Of a DNA stretch of 5,289 nt, positions 1 through 5,289 are shown in pieces. The position numbers were made by a program, and so were the translations under genes. Positions within the stretch are counted from its first letter, which is position 1. Each line of letters begins with the position of its first letter. The DNA comes from Alphaproteobacteria bacterium. GTDB lineage: Bacteria; Pseudomonadota; Alphaproteobacteria; UBA8366; GCA-2717185. The notes beneath the pieces were generated by a model. The model was not told the DNA's origin, ran no database searches, and saw nothing but the letters and a program-made list of their open reading frames with translations. The stretch lies in contig JAESSL010000228.1 in assembly GCA_016764135.1 (NCBI GenBank), forward strand, positions 1 to 5,289, given 5' to 3'.

Positions 1-114
1 ATTGTAAGCGTGACTCAACCGCGTGGCGCCATTGCTCGCCGCCCAAGAAAGCTTTGCCCGGCCTTCGATGGTGACGCGCTTTGCTGACTCAGACAGTAAG
101 GTGGCGTCGTACAT
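1..114 (-). CDS. ureD: Probable urease accessory protein UreD, N-terminal fragment (runs off the window)
   Basis: An ATG at 114 opens a frame that stays open for 38 codons to the window edge. It begins MYDATLLSESAKRVTIEGRA and continues with a stretch containing KLSW, NGATRLSHAY. The pattern 'GRA-x-L-x-W ... G-x-TRL-x-x-x-Y' resembles the beginning of UreD/UreH, the chaperone that binds urease apoprotein and, with UreF and UreG, helps deliver nickel to the active site in the cytoplasm. The start lies inside the last codons of urtE, with a 26-base overlap in another frame, and has a purine-rich ribosome site at 125-118. Position directly after urtE is where ureD commonly sits when urea transport and urease genes are joined. 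Only about 38 of the roughly 270-290 residues usual for UreD are visible, so the call rests on a short motif plus context. A second minus-strand frame is also open here but has no start codon in its last part. Confidence 0.66.
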   Translation of the reverse strand, partial: MYDATLLSESAKRVTIEGRAKLSWAASNGATRLSHAYN

Positions 115-784
115 CTGCTTCCACCATATCTTTAGCTGCGCCGGACATGACAATCTCGCCCCGATCCATAACCACGTAATCATCGGCCAGATCACGGGCA
201 AACTCAAAATATTGCTCGACCAGGATGACAGCCATGTCACCGCGTCCAGCAAGCAATCGGATGACCTTTTCAATATCCTTGATGATCGAGGGCTGAATGC
301 CTTCGGTCGGCTCATCAAGCACCAGAAGGCGCGGGCGCGTCACAAGGGCCCGTCCGATGGCGAGTTGCTGTTGCTGACCGCCGGATAAATCGCCGCCCCG
401 GCGTCGCAACATATCCTTCAACACCGGGAAGAGGTCGAAAATTTCATCGGGCACGTTGCGGTCCCGGCGTGGCAATCCGGCGAACGCGGTCTCCAGGTTT
501 TCGCGGACGCTCAACAGGGGGAAGATTTCCCGACCCTGCGGCACATAGGCGATGCCGCGCCGCGCGCGCTCATATGGCGCCATGCGGGTAATGTCTTCGT
601 CTTCCCAACTGATCATGCCGTTCTTGACGGGCTCATGCCCCATGATGGCTTGCAACAAGCTGGTCTTGCCGACCCCGTTTCGCCCCAGAACACAGGTGAC
701 CTTGCCGATTTCCGCATCAAGATTGACGCCGCGCAACGCCTGGGCGGCGCCATAGAACAAATCGATGTTTCGTATCGCCAGCAT
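89..784 (-). CDS. urtE: Urea ABC transporter ATP-binding protein UrtE (LivF-type)
   Basis: This 231-residue cytoplasmic ATPase is one of two nucleotide-binding subunits that drive urea import; the length is normal for UrtE/LivF. Visible motifs in order: Walker A GRNGVGKT at residues 34-41, Q-loop VPQGREIF with Q83, signature LSGGQ at 133-137, Walker B LLVLDEPTEG from residue 153 with catalytic Glu158, and a switch region ILVEQY at about 187-192. The usual switch histidine is Gln191, as is common in LivF-like subunits. The start is supported by a GGGGAGA site at 797-791, seven bases before the ATG counting from its GGAG core. The gene begins 3 bases after the urtD stop, so the two are probably translationally coupled. 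A ureD-like frame starts inside its last codons. LivF of a branched-chain amino acid importer is the main alternative from this protein alone; the neighbouring UrtA and UrtB argue for urea. Confidence 0.95.
   Translation of the reverse strand: MLAIRNIDLFYGAAQALRGVNLDAEIGKVTCVLGRNGVGKTSLLQAIMGHEPVKNGMISWEDEDITRMAPYERARRGIAYVPQGREIFPLLSVRENLETAFAGLPRRDRNVPDEIFDLFPVLKDMLRRRGGDLSGGQQQQLAIGRALVTRPRLLVLDEPTEGIQPSIIKDIEKVIRLLAGRGDMAVILVEQYFEFARDLADDYVVMDRGEIVMSGAAKDMVEADVRRHLTV
118..125 (-). promoter_or_regulatory. Ribosome binding site for the ureD-like frame
   Basis: On the minus strand GGTGGAAG lies just before the ATG at 114; its GGTGG part ends six bases from the start and its GGAAG part three bases. 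The site is inside urtE codons. It supports use of this overlapping start, which would couple translation of the next gene to the end of urtE. Confidence 0.5.
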
Positions 785-787
785 CGC

Positions 788-1534
788 CTATCTCCCCAAA
801 TAAACTTCGATGACGCGTTCGCTCTTGCTGACATAGTCCAGCGAGCCCTCCGCAATCGCCGCGCCTTCGTGCAGAACGGTAACCTCGACGTCGAGGTCGC
901 GAACAAAGTCCATGTCATGTTCGACGACGACGACCGAATGATGCTCTGCGATTTCGCGCAACAGTCGAGCTGTCTCCGAGGTTTCGGAATCGGTCATGCC
1001 CGCGACGGGCTCATCGACGAGCAGCAGCTTGGGATCCTGCGCCAGCAACATGCCTATTTCCAGCCATTGCTTCTGACCATGGGATAAATTCGCGGATGCA
1101 TTATGGCGGACTGCGTCCAGACGAATGATGTGCAGGACTTCGTCAATGCGCTCGTTTTCGCGCGCGCTGGTCTCGGCGAACAGGGTTTGCCAGACGCCGC
1201 GCCCGGCGCTGAGCGCGAGCAGAATGTTGTCGTTGACCGTATGATTTTCAAACTCGGTTGGTTTTTGAAATTTTCGGCCAATGCCCAGGGTCGCGATGTC
1301 GGTCTCGTCCATCCGCGCCAGATTGTGAACGTCGTTGAACAGGACGCGGCCGGAATCGGGCCGGGTCTTGCCGGTGATGACATCCATCATGGTTGTCTTG
1401 CCCGCGCCGTTGGGGCCGATGATCGCGCGCATTTCACCGGGGCGGATCGACAGGGAAAGGTCGTTCAGCGCCTGAAATCCGTCAAAGCTGACATTGACGT
1501 TTTCCAGATAAAGGATCGCGGTTTTACTGTCCAT
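788..1534 (-). CDS. urtD: Urea ABC transporter ATP-binding protein UrtD (LivG-type)
   Basis: This 248-residue cytoplasmic ATPase is the partner of UrtE in the importer. Visible motifs in order: Walker A GPNGAGKT at residues 40-47, Q-loop region GIGRKFQKPTEFE with Q90, signature LSHGQ at 150-154, Walker B LLLVDEP at 170-176 with catalytic Glu175, and switch VVVVEHDMDF with His206. The phrase RKFQKPTEFEN is typical of UrtD, where LivG usually has R-x-FQ followed by other residues. The C-terminal end (VIEVYLGR) is the short form usual for this family. The chosen ATG at 1534 has a GAGGGGGA purine run at 1550-1543, eight bases upstream, and lies 4 bases after the urtC stop. Its variant signature (LSHGQ rather than LSGGQ) faces the UrtE Walker A in a heterodimer. 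Confidence is high for an ABC ATPase and for its place in a urea system. Confidence 0.95.
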   Translation of the reverse strand: MDSKTAILYLENVNVSFDGFQALNDLSLSIRPGEMRAIIGPNGAGKTTMMDVITGKTRPDSGRVLFNDVHNLARMDETDIATLGIGRKFQKPTEFENHTVNDNILLALSAGRGVWQTLFAETSARENERIDEVLHIIRLDAVRHNASANLSHGQKQWLEIGMLLAQDPKLLLVDEPVAGMTDSETSETARLLREIAEHHSVVVVEHDMDFVRDLDVEVTVLHEGAAIAEGSLDYVSKSERVIEVYLGR

Positions 1535-1538
1535 CGGG

Positions 1539-2672
1539 TCAATCCCCCTCTTGCGGCATGGATTGCGGCGGTCGGCTGGCGCGCCACTTTTCCTTCAGGT
1601 TGACGAAAAAGCCGATGATTCCCTTGGGCAGGAACAAGGTCACCAACACGAACATCCCGCCCAGCATGAAGAGCCAGAATTCCGGGAACAGGCCGGTGAA
1701 AATGGTTTTGCCAAAGTTTACCAGCACGGCGCCGAGCGCTGCGCCCGCCAGCGTGCCCCGACCGCCAATCGCCACCCAGATAACGATTTCGATGGAGTTT
1801 GCGGGCGCAAATTCGCTGGGGTTGATGATGCCGACCTGGGGCACATATAACGCCCCGGCGACGCCCGCGATGCAGGCGGACAGGGTCCAGATCATGAGTT
1901 TGTAGTTCTCGGCGCGGTAGCCCAGAAACCGGGTGCGGTGTTCCGCATCGCGAACCGCGATCAGCACCTTGCCAAGTTTTGAGGCGGTGACGGCCTTGGA
2001 AATCATGAACCCGATAGCCAGTGCGACGGCGGAGGCGATCAACAATCCCACCCGCGTGGCGTCGCTTTGCAAACTGAAGCCGAGGATGTCTTTAAAGTCG
2101 GTCAATCCGTTATTGCCGCCAAAACCCATATCGTTGCGGAAGAACGCCAGCATCAGCGCATAGGTCAGCGCCTGGGTGATGATGGACAAATAAACGCCCG
2201 TGACCCGGCTGCGAAACGCGAACCAGCCGAAAATAAAGGCGAGGACGCCCGGCACGACAATCACCATGAGGGCGGCGAACCAGAACATATCGAAGCCAAG
2301 CCAGAACCAGGGGAGCTCTTGCCAGTCCAGAAACACCATGAAGTCCGGCAGAATTGGATTGCCATAGACGCCCCGGGGGCCGATCTCGCGCATCAGATGC
2401 ATGCCCATGGCGTAACCGCCCAGCGCGAAAAAGGCGCCATGACCCAATGACAGAACCCCGCAATAGCCCCAGACAAGATCGACGGAAATCGCCAGCAAGG
2501 CGTAGGTCAGGTACTTGCCCAGCACCGAGACGACAAAGGTCGACAAGTGCATGGTGGAGCCGGGTTCCGGGCCCAGATTGAGGATGGCGACGCCCAGCGT
2601 GACGCCGAACAAAACTGTCAGGAATATCCAGGACGTACGGTCGAAGCCGCCTCTTATCAAACGGCCGATCAT
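1539..2672 (-). CDS. urtC: Urea ABC transporter permease UrtC (LivM-type)
   Basis: This 377-residue inner-membrane protein forms half of the urea channel with UrtB; the length fits UrtC. About nine or ten hydrophobic segments are visible, the first at roughly residues 14-33 and 44-66 and the last ones at about 292-318 and 330-356. Family landmarks are WGYCGVLSLGHGAFFALGGY at 68-87, GFGGNNGLTDF at 183-193, a cytoplasmic ATPase-contact loop AVRDAEHRTRFLGY at 239-252, and IGGRGTLAGAALGA at 302-315. The tail after the last membrane segment is short, charged and cytoplasmic. The ATG at 2672 overlaps the urtB TGA as ATGA, a typical coupling arrangement. A GGAG at 2678-2675 sits only two bases before the ATG, so initiation probably depends on ribosomes finishing urtB. 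LivM is the alternative family; gene order and the UrtB partner favour urea. Confidence 0.95.
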   Translation of the reverse strand: MIGRLIRGGFDRTSWIFLTVLFGVTLGVAILNLGPEPGSTMHLSTFVVSVLGKYLTYALLAISVDLVWGYCGVLSLGHGAFFALGGYAMGMHLMREIGPRGVYGNPILPDFMVFLDWQELPWFWLGFDMFWFAALMVIVVPGVLAFIFGWFAFRSRVTGVYLSIITQALTYALMLAFFRNDMGFGGNNGLTDFKDILGFSLQSDATRVGLLIASAVALAIGFMISKAVTASKLGKVLIAVRDAEHRTRFLGYRAENYKLMIWTLSACIAGVAGALYVPQVGIINPSEFAPANSIEIVIWVAIGGRGTLAGAALGAVLVNFGKTIFTGLFPEFWLFMLGGMFVLVTLFLPKGIIGFFVNLKEKWRASRPPQSMPQEGD

Positions 2673-4297
2673 GACTCCACCGCCCGTCCCTTGAGGGCGA
2701 ACAAGCCCCTAGGTCGTTTCTGGATAAACAGGATGATAAAGATCAGGACGAAGACCTTAGCCAGCACAGCGCCCGCGAACGGTTCGAGAAACTTGTTGGC
2801 GATGCCAAGGGTCATGGCGCCGACCAGCGTGCCCCATAGATTTCCAACCCCGCCAAACACCACCACCATGAAACTGTCGATGATGTAGGTCTGGCCCAGA
2901 TTGGGACTGACATTGTCGATTTGTGACAGGGCGACGCCCGCGATGCCCGCAATGCCGGAGCCCAAGCCAAACGTTGCAGCGTCGACCCAGTTGGTGCGGA
3001 TGCCCATGGCGCCGGCCATCTTTCGGTTCTGGGTGACGGCGCGCATCTGCAACCCCATGGGCGTGTATTTCAGCAGCAACATCAACGCGACCATCACGAC
3101 CAGCGCGAAGGCGAGAATCCAGAGCCGGTTATAGGTGATCGTCAATTGGCCAAGCTGGAAGGCCCCGGACATAAACTCCGGCGTGCCGACCTCCCGGTTG
3201 GTGGGGCCAAAGATCGATCGAACGGTTTGTTGCAGCACCAGCGATAATCCCCACGTCGCCAGAAGCGTTTCCAGCGGGCGACCATAGAGAAAGCGGATGA
3301 CGCCGCGCTCAATCGCGACGCCAACGCCGCCCGCCACCAGAAAGGCGAGGGGCAAGGCGATGGCCAGCGACGCGTCGAAGAGTTCCGGCGCGTGGTTGCG
3401 GATGACGTCCTGCACCATAAAGGTTGTGTAGGCGCCGAGCATGACCATTTCGCCATGGGCCATGTTGATGACGCCCATGACGCCAAACGTGATCGCCAAG
3501 CCGATGGCGGCCAGAAGCAGGACCGAGCCCAGCGAAAGCCCGTACCAGATATTCTGCGCGGCGTTCCACAGCTCCAGTGTTTCTTCGATGGTGGTGACGG
3601 TTTCATCCGCGAGCAACTTGAGATCACCCGTCGCCGTGCGGGCGGCGGCGGTCACAACGGACAGGGCGTCGCGGTCGCCGCGCTCCTCCAGAATGGCGAA
3701 GGCTGCGCGTTTGTCATCATCGCTGCGTGTGGAGTTTAAAATTGCAACCGCGTGCGCTTGTCGCAGAACCGTGCGGATGTCGGGATCGGTCTCCTTGACG
3801 ATGGCGGCCTCCAGCGTGGGGAGGGCGGCGGCGTCGCCGGACTTGAACACCGATTGCGCGGCTTTCAGGCGCGTCTCCGGGTCGCTCGACAGGAGTGTCA
3901 TGGCGCCCATGGTCGCTCGCAGCGCGCGGCGGAGCTTGTTGTTAACTCGAATCTTTTTGAGTTTTCGTTTTGAAACGCCTTCCGCCAGAACGTCGCCGGA
4001 GATTGGATCGAGAAGGCGATATTTACGTTTCACCTTCTCGGCGATGACGACCTTCTTGTCTGTCTTGCGATAGTACAGCCGACCTATGCTCAGGGCTTCC
4101 AGAATTGGAAGGGCGCGCGCGTTGCCGGATGTGGCCAGAGCGTCAATTTGCACGGTTAATTCCGTGAAATTTGCGCCGACCATGGCGTCGACTTTTTGAG
4201 AAAATCCATCCTGCGCCTGAACGGCGCTGAAGGATGCGATCCAGAGAATCGTCCAGAGAGCTGGAACGATGAAAAATGATTTAACTAATTTTTGCAT
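2669..4297 (-). CDS. urtB: Urea ABC transporter permease UrtB (LivH-type with N-terminal extracytoplasmic domain)
   Basis: This 542-residue inner-membrane permease pairs with UrtC. It is much longer than LivH (about 300 residues) because of an N-terminal extension, a hallmark of proteobacterial UrtB. Residues 1-28 look like a signal peptide: basic MQKLVK, a hydrophobic core, and a predicted cut after AVQA. Residues about 29-250 are soluble, predicted periplasmic, with a basic central part (about 79-125) and helical repeats resembling HEAT/PBS units at about 137-220. The permease domain follows from about 251, with HGEMVMLGAY at 281-290, the ATPase-contact loop RAVTQNRKMAGAMGI at 419-433 and FGGVGNLWGT at 481-490; roughly eight hydrophobic segments are visible. 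The ATG at 4297 is the first possible start after an in-frame TGA at 4324-4322. A GGGGA stretch at 4306-4302 is a modest ribosome site. The role of the N-terminal domain is not established from sequence. Confidence 0.96.
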   Translation of the reverse strand: MQKLVKSFFIVPALWTILWIASFSAVQAQDGFSQKVDAMVGANFTELTVQIDALATSGNARALPILEALSIGRLYYRKTDKKVVIAEKVKRKYRLLDPISGDVLAEGVSKRKLKKIRVNNKLRRALRATMGAMTLLSSDPETRLKAAQSVFKSGDAAALPTLEAAIVKETDPDIRTVLRQAHAVAILNSTRSDDDKRAAFAILEERGDRDALSVVTAAARTATGDLKLLADETVTTIEETLELWNAAQNIWYGLSLGSVLLLAAIGLAITFGVMGVINMAHGEMVMLGAYTTFMVQDVIRNHAPELFDASLAIALPLAFLVAGGVGVAIERGVIRFLYGRPLETLLATWGLSLVLQQTVRSIFGPTNREVGTPEFMSGAFQLGQLTITYNRLWILAFALVVMVALMLLLKYTPMGLQMRAVTQNRKMAGAMGIRTNWVDAATFGLGSGIAGIAGVALSQIDNVSPNLGQTYIIDSFMVVVFGGVGNLWGTLVGAMTLGIANKFLEPFAGAVLAKVFVLIFIILFIQKRPRGLFALKGRAVES

Positions 4298-4301
4298 TAT
4301 G

Positions 4302-4306
4302 TCCCC
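4302..4306 (-). promoter_or_regulatory. Weak ribosome binding site of urtB
   Basis: GGGGA on the minus strand lies four bases before the urtB ATG, closer than is ideal. Its Gs can also pair with an upstream CCCG (4321-4318) in a small stem spanning 4304-4321, so access to it may be partly limited. The folding idea is inference. Confidence 0.35.
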
Positions 4307-4329
4307 GTCGCCATTGGCGGGTCATTGAA

Positions 4330-4344
4330 AAGATCAAAGATCTT
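4330..4344. repeat. Short perfect inverted repeat between urtA and urtB
   Basis: AAGATC-AAA-GATCTT is a perfect 6-bp inverted repeat with a three-base spacer. On the minus strand it is followed by TTTTC, so it could form a weak second stem downstream of the main hairpin. It could also be a protein-binding half-site pair, but nothing else supports this, and a repeat of this size may be chance. Confidence 0.4.
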
Positions 4345-4375
4345 GGAAAGGTCGCGTATCGGATCGTGACAACAA

Positions 4376-4406
4376 AGGGGCGGACAACACAGTGTCCCCC
4401 GCCCCT
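4376..4406 (-). terminator. Intercistronic hairpin after urtA, likely partial terminator or 3' stabiliser
   Basis: The transcript of the minus strand can fold into an 11-bp GC-rich stem: 6 pairs (4376-4381 with 4401-4406) and 5 pairs (4382-4386 with 4393-4397), with a three-base C bulge on one arm of the plus-strand reading (4398-4400) and a six-base loop (4387-4392). It starts about 20 bases after the urtA TGA and is followed by TTTGTTGTC, an interrupted T-run. This looks like a leaky intrinsic terminator or an RNA-stabilising stem. In many importer operons such a stem lets the binding protein be made in excess over the membrane subunits; that role here is inference. Confidence 0.65.
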
Positions 4407-4426
4407 CTGGTCATATCGCTACGGGG

Positions 4427-5289
4427 TCAGGAACCCTGGCCGCCGCATTTGTTGGTTTTCACGTTGTAGTTGCCGCAATTCAAAGGTTTGCGCCAATCGG
4501 AGATCAGGTCTTTGGAACCCGGCAGGAAGTCGGACCATGCGTCGCCCGCAACCAGTCCTGGCGTACGCCAGACGGTTTCAAACTGGCCGTCGTCCTGGAT
4601 TTCGCCAATCAGCACTGGCTTGGTGATGTGATGGTTTGGCATCATCGCAGAGGATCCACCGGTCAAATTGGGGACCGTGACGCCGATAATGTTGTCGAGA
4701 ACCGCATCGGTCTTGGTGCTGCCAGCTTGTGTGACGGCCTTAACCCACATCTGGAACCCGATGTAGTGGGCTTCCATCGGATCGTTGGTCACGCGCTTGT
4801 CGTTCTTGATGAACTTCTGCCATTTCGCGATGAAGGCGTCATTTTCAGGTGTGTCGATCGACATGAAGTAGTTCCAGGCGGCCAGGTGACCGACCAGAGG
4901 CTTGGTGTCCAGACCGGCCAGCTCTTCTTCACCGACGGAGAACGCGATGACGGGGATGTCTTCGGCCTTGATGCCCTGATTGCCGAGCTCTTTATAGAAC
5001 GGCACGTTGGCGTCGCCATTGATGGTGGAGACGACGGCGGTCTTTTTACCAGCGGAGCCGAATTTTTTGATATCGGCGACGATTGTTTGCCAATCGGAAT
5101 GACCAAACGGCGTGTAGTTGATCATGATGTCGCTAGCGGGAACGCCTTTGGCTTTGAGATAGGTCTCAAGAATTTTGTTGGTCGTGCGCGGATAAACATA
5201 ATCCGTACCCGCCAGAACCCAACGCTCAACCTTTTCGGTCTTCATCAGGTAGTCGACGGCGGGAATGGCTTGTTGGTTCGGCGCGGCGC
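4427..5289 (-). CDS. urtA: Urea ABC transporter substrate-binding protein UrtA, 5' end missing
   Basis: The frame is open from the window edge to a TGA at 4429-4427, giving 286 visible residues of a protein that is usually a little over 400. The Met at 5245 is internal: upstream in-frame codons read AAPNQQAIPAVDYL, a conserved UrtA stretch that continues straight into MKTEKVERWVLAGTDYVYPR. The signal peptide and N-terminal lobe lie outside the window. UrtA-type landmarks are GTDYVYPRTTN, STINGDANVPFYKEL, VGHLAAWNYFMS, DPMEAHYIGFQMWVKAV, PNHHITKPVLIGEIQDDGQFE and a C-terminal end with two cysteines (KPLNCGNYNVKTNKCGGQGS). The protein is a type I periplasmic binding protein of the amide/urea branch, predicted to bind urea in the periplasm and deliver it to UrtBC. 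Related amide-binding proteins (AmiC, FmdD-like) are alternatives, but the full urtBCDE set downstream makes urea by far the likeliest ligand. The promoter lies upstream of the window. Confidence 0.95.
   Translation of the reverse strand, partial: AAPNQQAIPAVDYLMKTEKVERWVLAGTDYVYPRTTNKILETYLKAKGVPASDIMINYTPFGHSDWQTIVADIKKFGSAGKKTAVVSTINGDANVPFYKELGNQGIKAEDIPVIAFSVGEEELAGLDTKPLVGHLAAWNYFMSIDTPENDAFIAKWQKFIKNDKRVTNDPMEAHYIGFQMWVKAVTQAGSTKTDAVLDNIIGVTVPNLTGGSSAMMPNHHITKPVLIGEIQDDGQFETVWRTPGLVAGDAWSDFLPGSKDLISDWRKPLNCGNYNVKTNKCGGQGS

Larger units (their letters stand above)
4298..4426 (-). other. urtA-urtB intergenic spacer
   Basis: This 129-base spacer is the only substantial non-coding stretch in a set of genes that otherwise touch or overlap. 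Read on the minus strand it holds, in order, a GC-rich hairpin (4406-4376) just after the urtA stop, an AT-rich inverted repeat (4344-4330), a possible small stem (4321-4304) and the urtB ribosome site. I see no convincing sigma-70 promoter: TTGTCA at 4371-4366 has no good -10 partner at 16-18 bases. No small open frame here looks coding. Confidence 0.75.

Noticed and set aside
1..88. A second open minus-strand frame beginning right after the urtE stop (VSKARHHRRPGKAFLGG...)
   Set aside because: It has only a GTG at the very end of urtE as a possible start, is rich in Arg and His with no family resemblance, and competes with the frame at 114-1 that matches UreD and has a better ribosome site.
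635..1603. Plus-strand open frames of about 150 and 166 codons opposite urtE and urtD
   Set aside because: They mirror the codon pattern of the two ATPases, show no family motif and have no ribosome site or neighbour that would suggest a gene.
3441..4073. A 210-codon open frame on the plus strand opposite urtB
   Set aside because: Its product is low-complexity, rich in Ser, Arg and Ala, with no recognisable domain, and it lies opposite the well-supported UrtB N-terminal domain. It is a by-product of GC-rich codon use on the other strand.
4298..4426. An internal promoter driving urtBCDE from the urtA-urtB gap
   Set aside because: TTGTCA resembles a -35 box, but the bases 17 further on (TTTCCA) are a poor -10, and no sigma-54 GG/GC pair at proper spacing was seen. 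The gap is better explained by the hairpin.
4427..5245. UrtA as a complete 272-residue protein starting at the Met at 5245
   Set aside because: The frame continues upstream to the window edge, and the extra codons (AAPNQQAIPAVDYL) match a conserved internal UrtA stretch. The Met is internal and the gene is cut by the window.
89..5289. Branched-chain amino acid importer (livKHMGF) as the identity of the operon
   Set aside because: The subunits are related, but the UrtA-specific motifs, the long UrtB N-terminal domain, the UrtD motif RKFQKPTEFEN and the ureD-like frame all favour urea.
1..5289. CRISPR arrays, insertion sequences, tRNA or rRNA genes, toxin or defence genes
   Set aside because: The window is almost wholly filled by the six transporter and accessory genes. 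No repeat arrays, terminal inverted repeats, structured RNA genes or unexplained long gaps were seen.

Overview
The window is one strand-coherent block on the minus strand. It carries most of a urea-type ABC importer operon in transcription order urtA-urtB-urtC-urtD-urtE, and the first codons of a sixth gene that looks like ureD, a urease accessory gene. Transcription runs from high to low coordinates. Base composition is moderately GC-rich by eye. The UrtABCDE proteins and the urtE-to-ureD junction resemble those of proteobacteria that keep urea uptake beside urease, most probably an alphaproteobacterium; this placement is inference from protein style only.

Layout from the operon's 5' side: 5289-4427 is the C-terminal two-thirds of UrtA, the periplasmic binding protein, cut by the window edge. 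4426-4298 is the only real non-coding gap (129 bases). It holds a strong GC-rich hairpin with a broken T-run just after urtA and a small AT-rich inverted repeat before urtB. 4297-2669 is UrtB, a LivH-type permease with a signal peptide and a long N-terminal extracytoplasmic domain. 2672-1539 is UrtC, the LivM-type permease, overlapping urtB by 4 bases. 1534-788 is UrtD and 784-89 is UrtE, the two ATPases, separated by gaps of 4 and 3 bases. From 114 to the window edge, overlapping the end of urtE by 26 bases, a frame opens that reads like a UreD N-terminus.

Together the genes describe a high-affinity urea importer. UrtA captures urea in the periplasm, UrtB and UrtC form the membrane channel, and UrtD and UrtE hydrolyse ATP. 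The urea would be passed to a urease whose genes probably start at the left edge. The assignment to urea rather than branched-chain amino acids rests on UrtA motifs, the UrtB N-terminal extension and the ureD-like neighbour.

This is mostly an ordinary, well-known system. I found no sign of a novel system, mobile element, CRISPR array or RNA gene. The points most worth a second look are the intercistronic hairpin after urtA, the unannotated ureD start inside urtE, and the asymmetry between the two ATPases.
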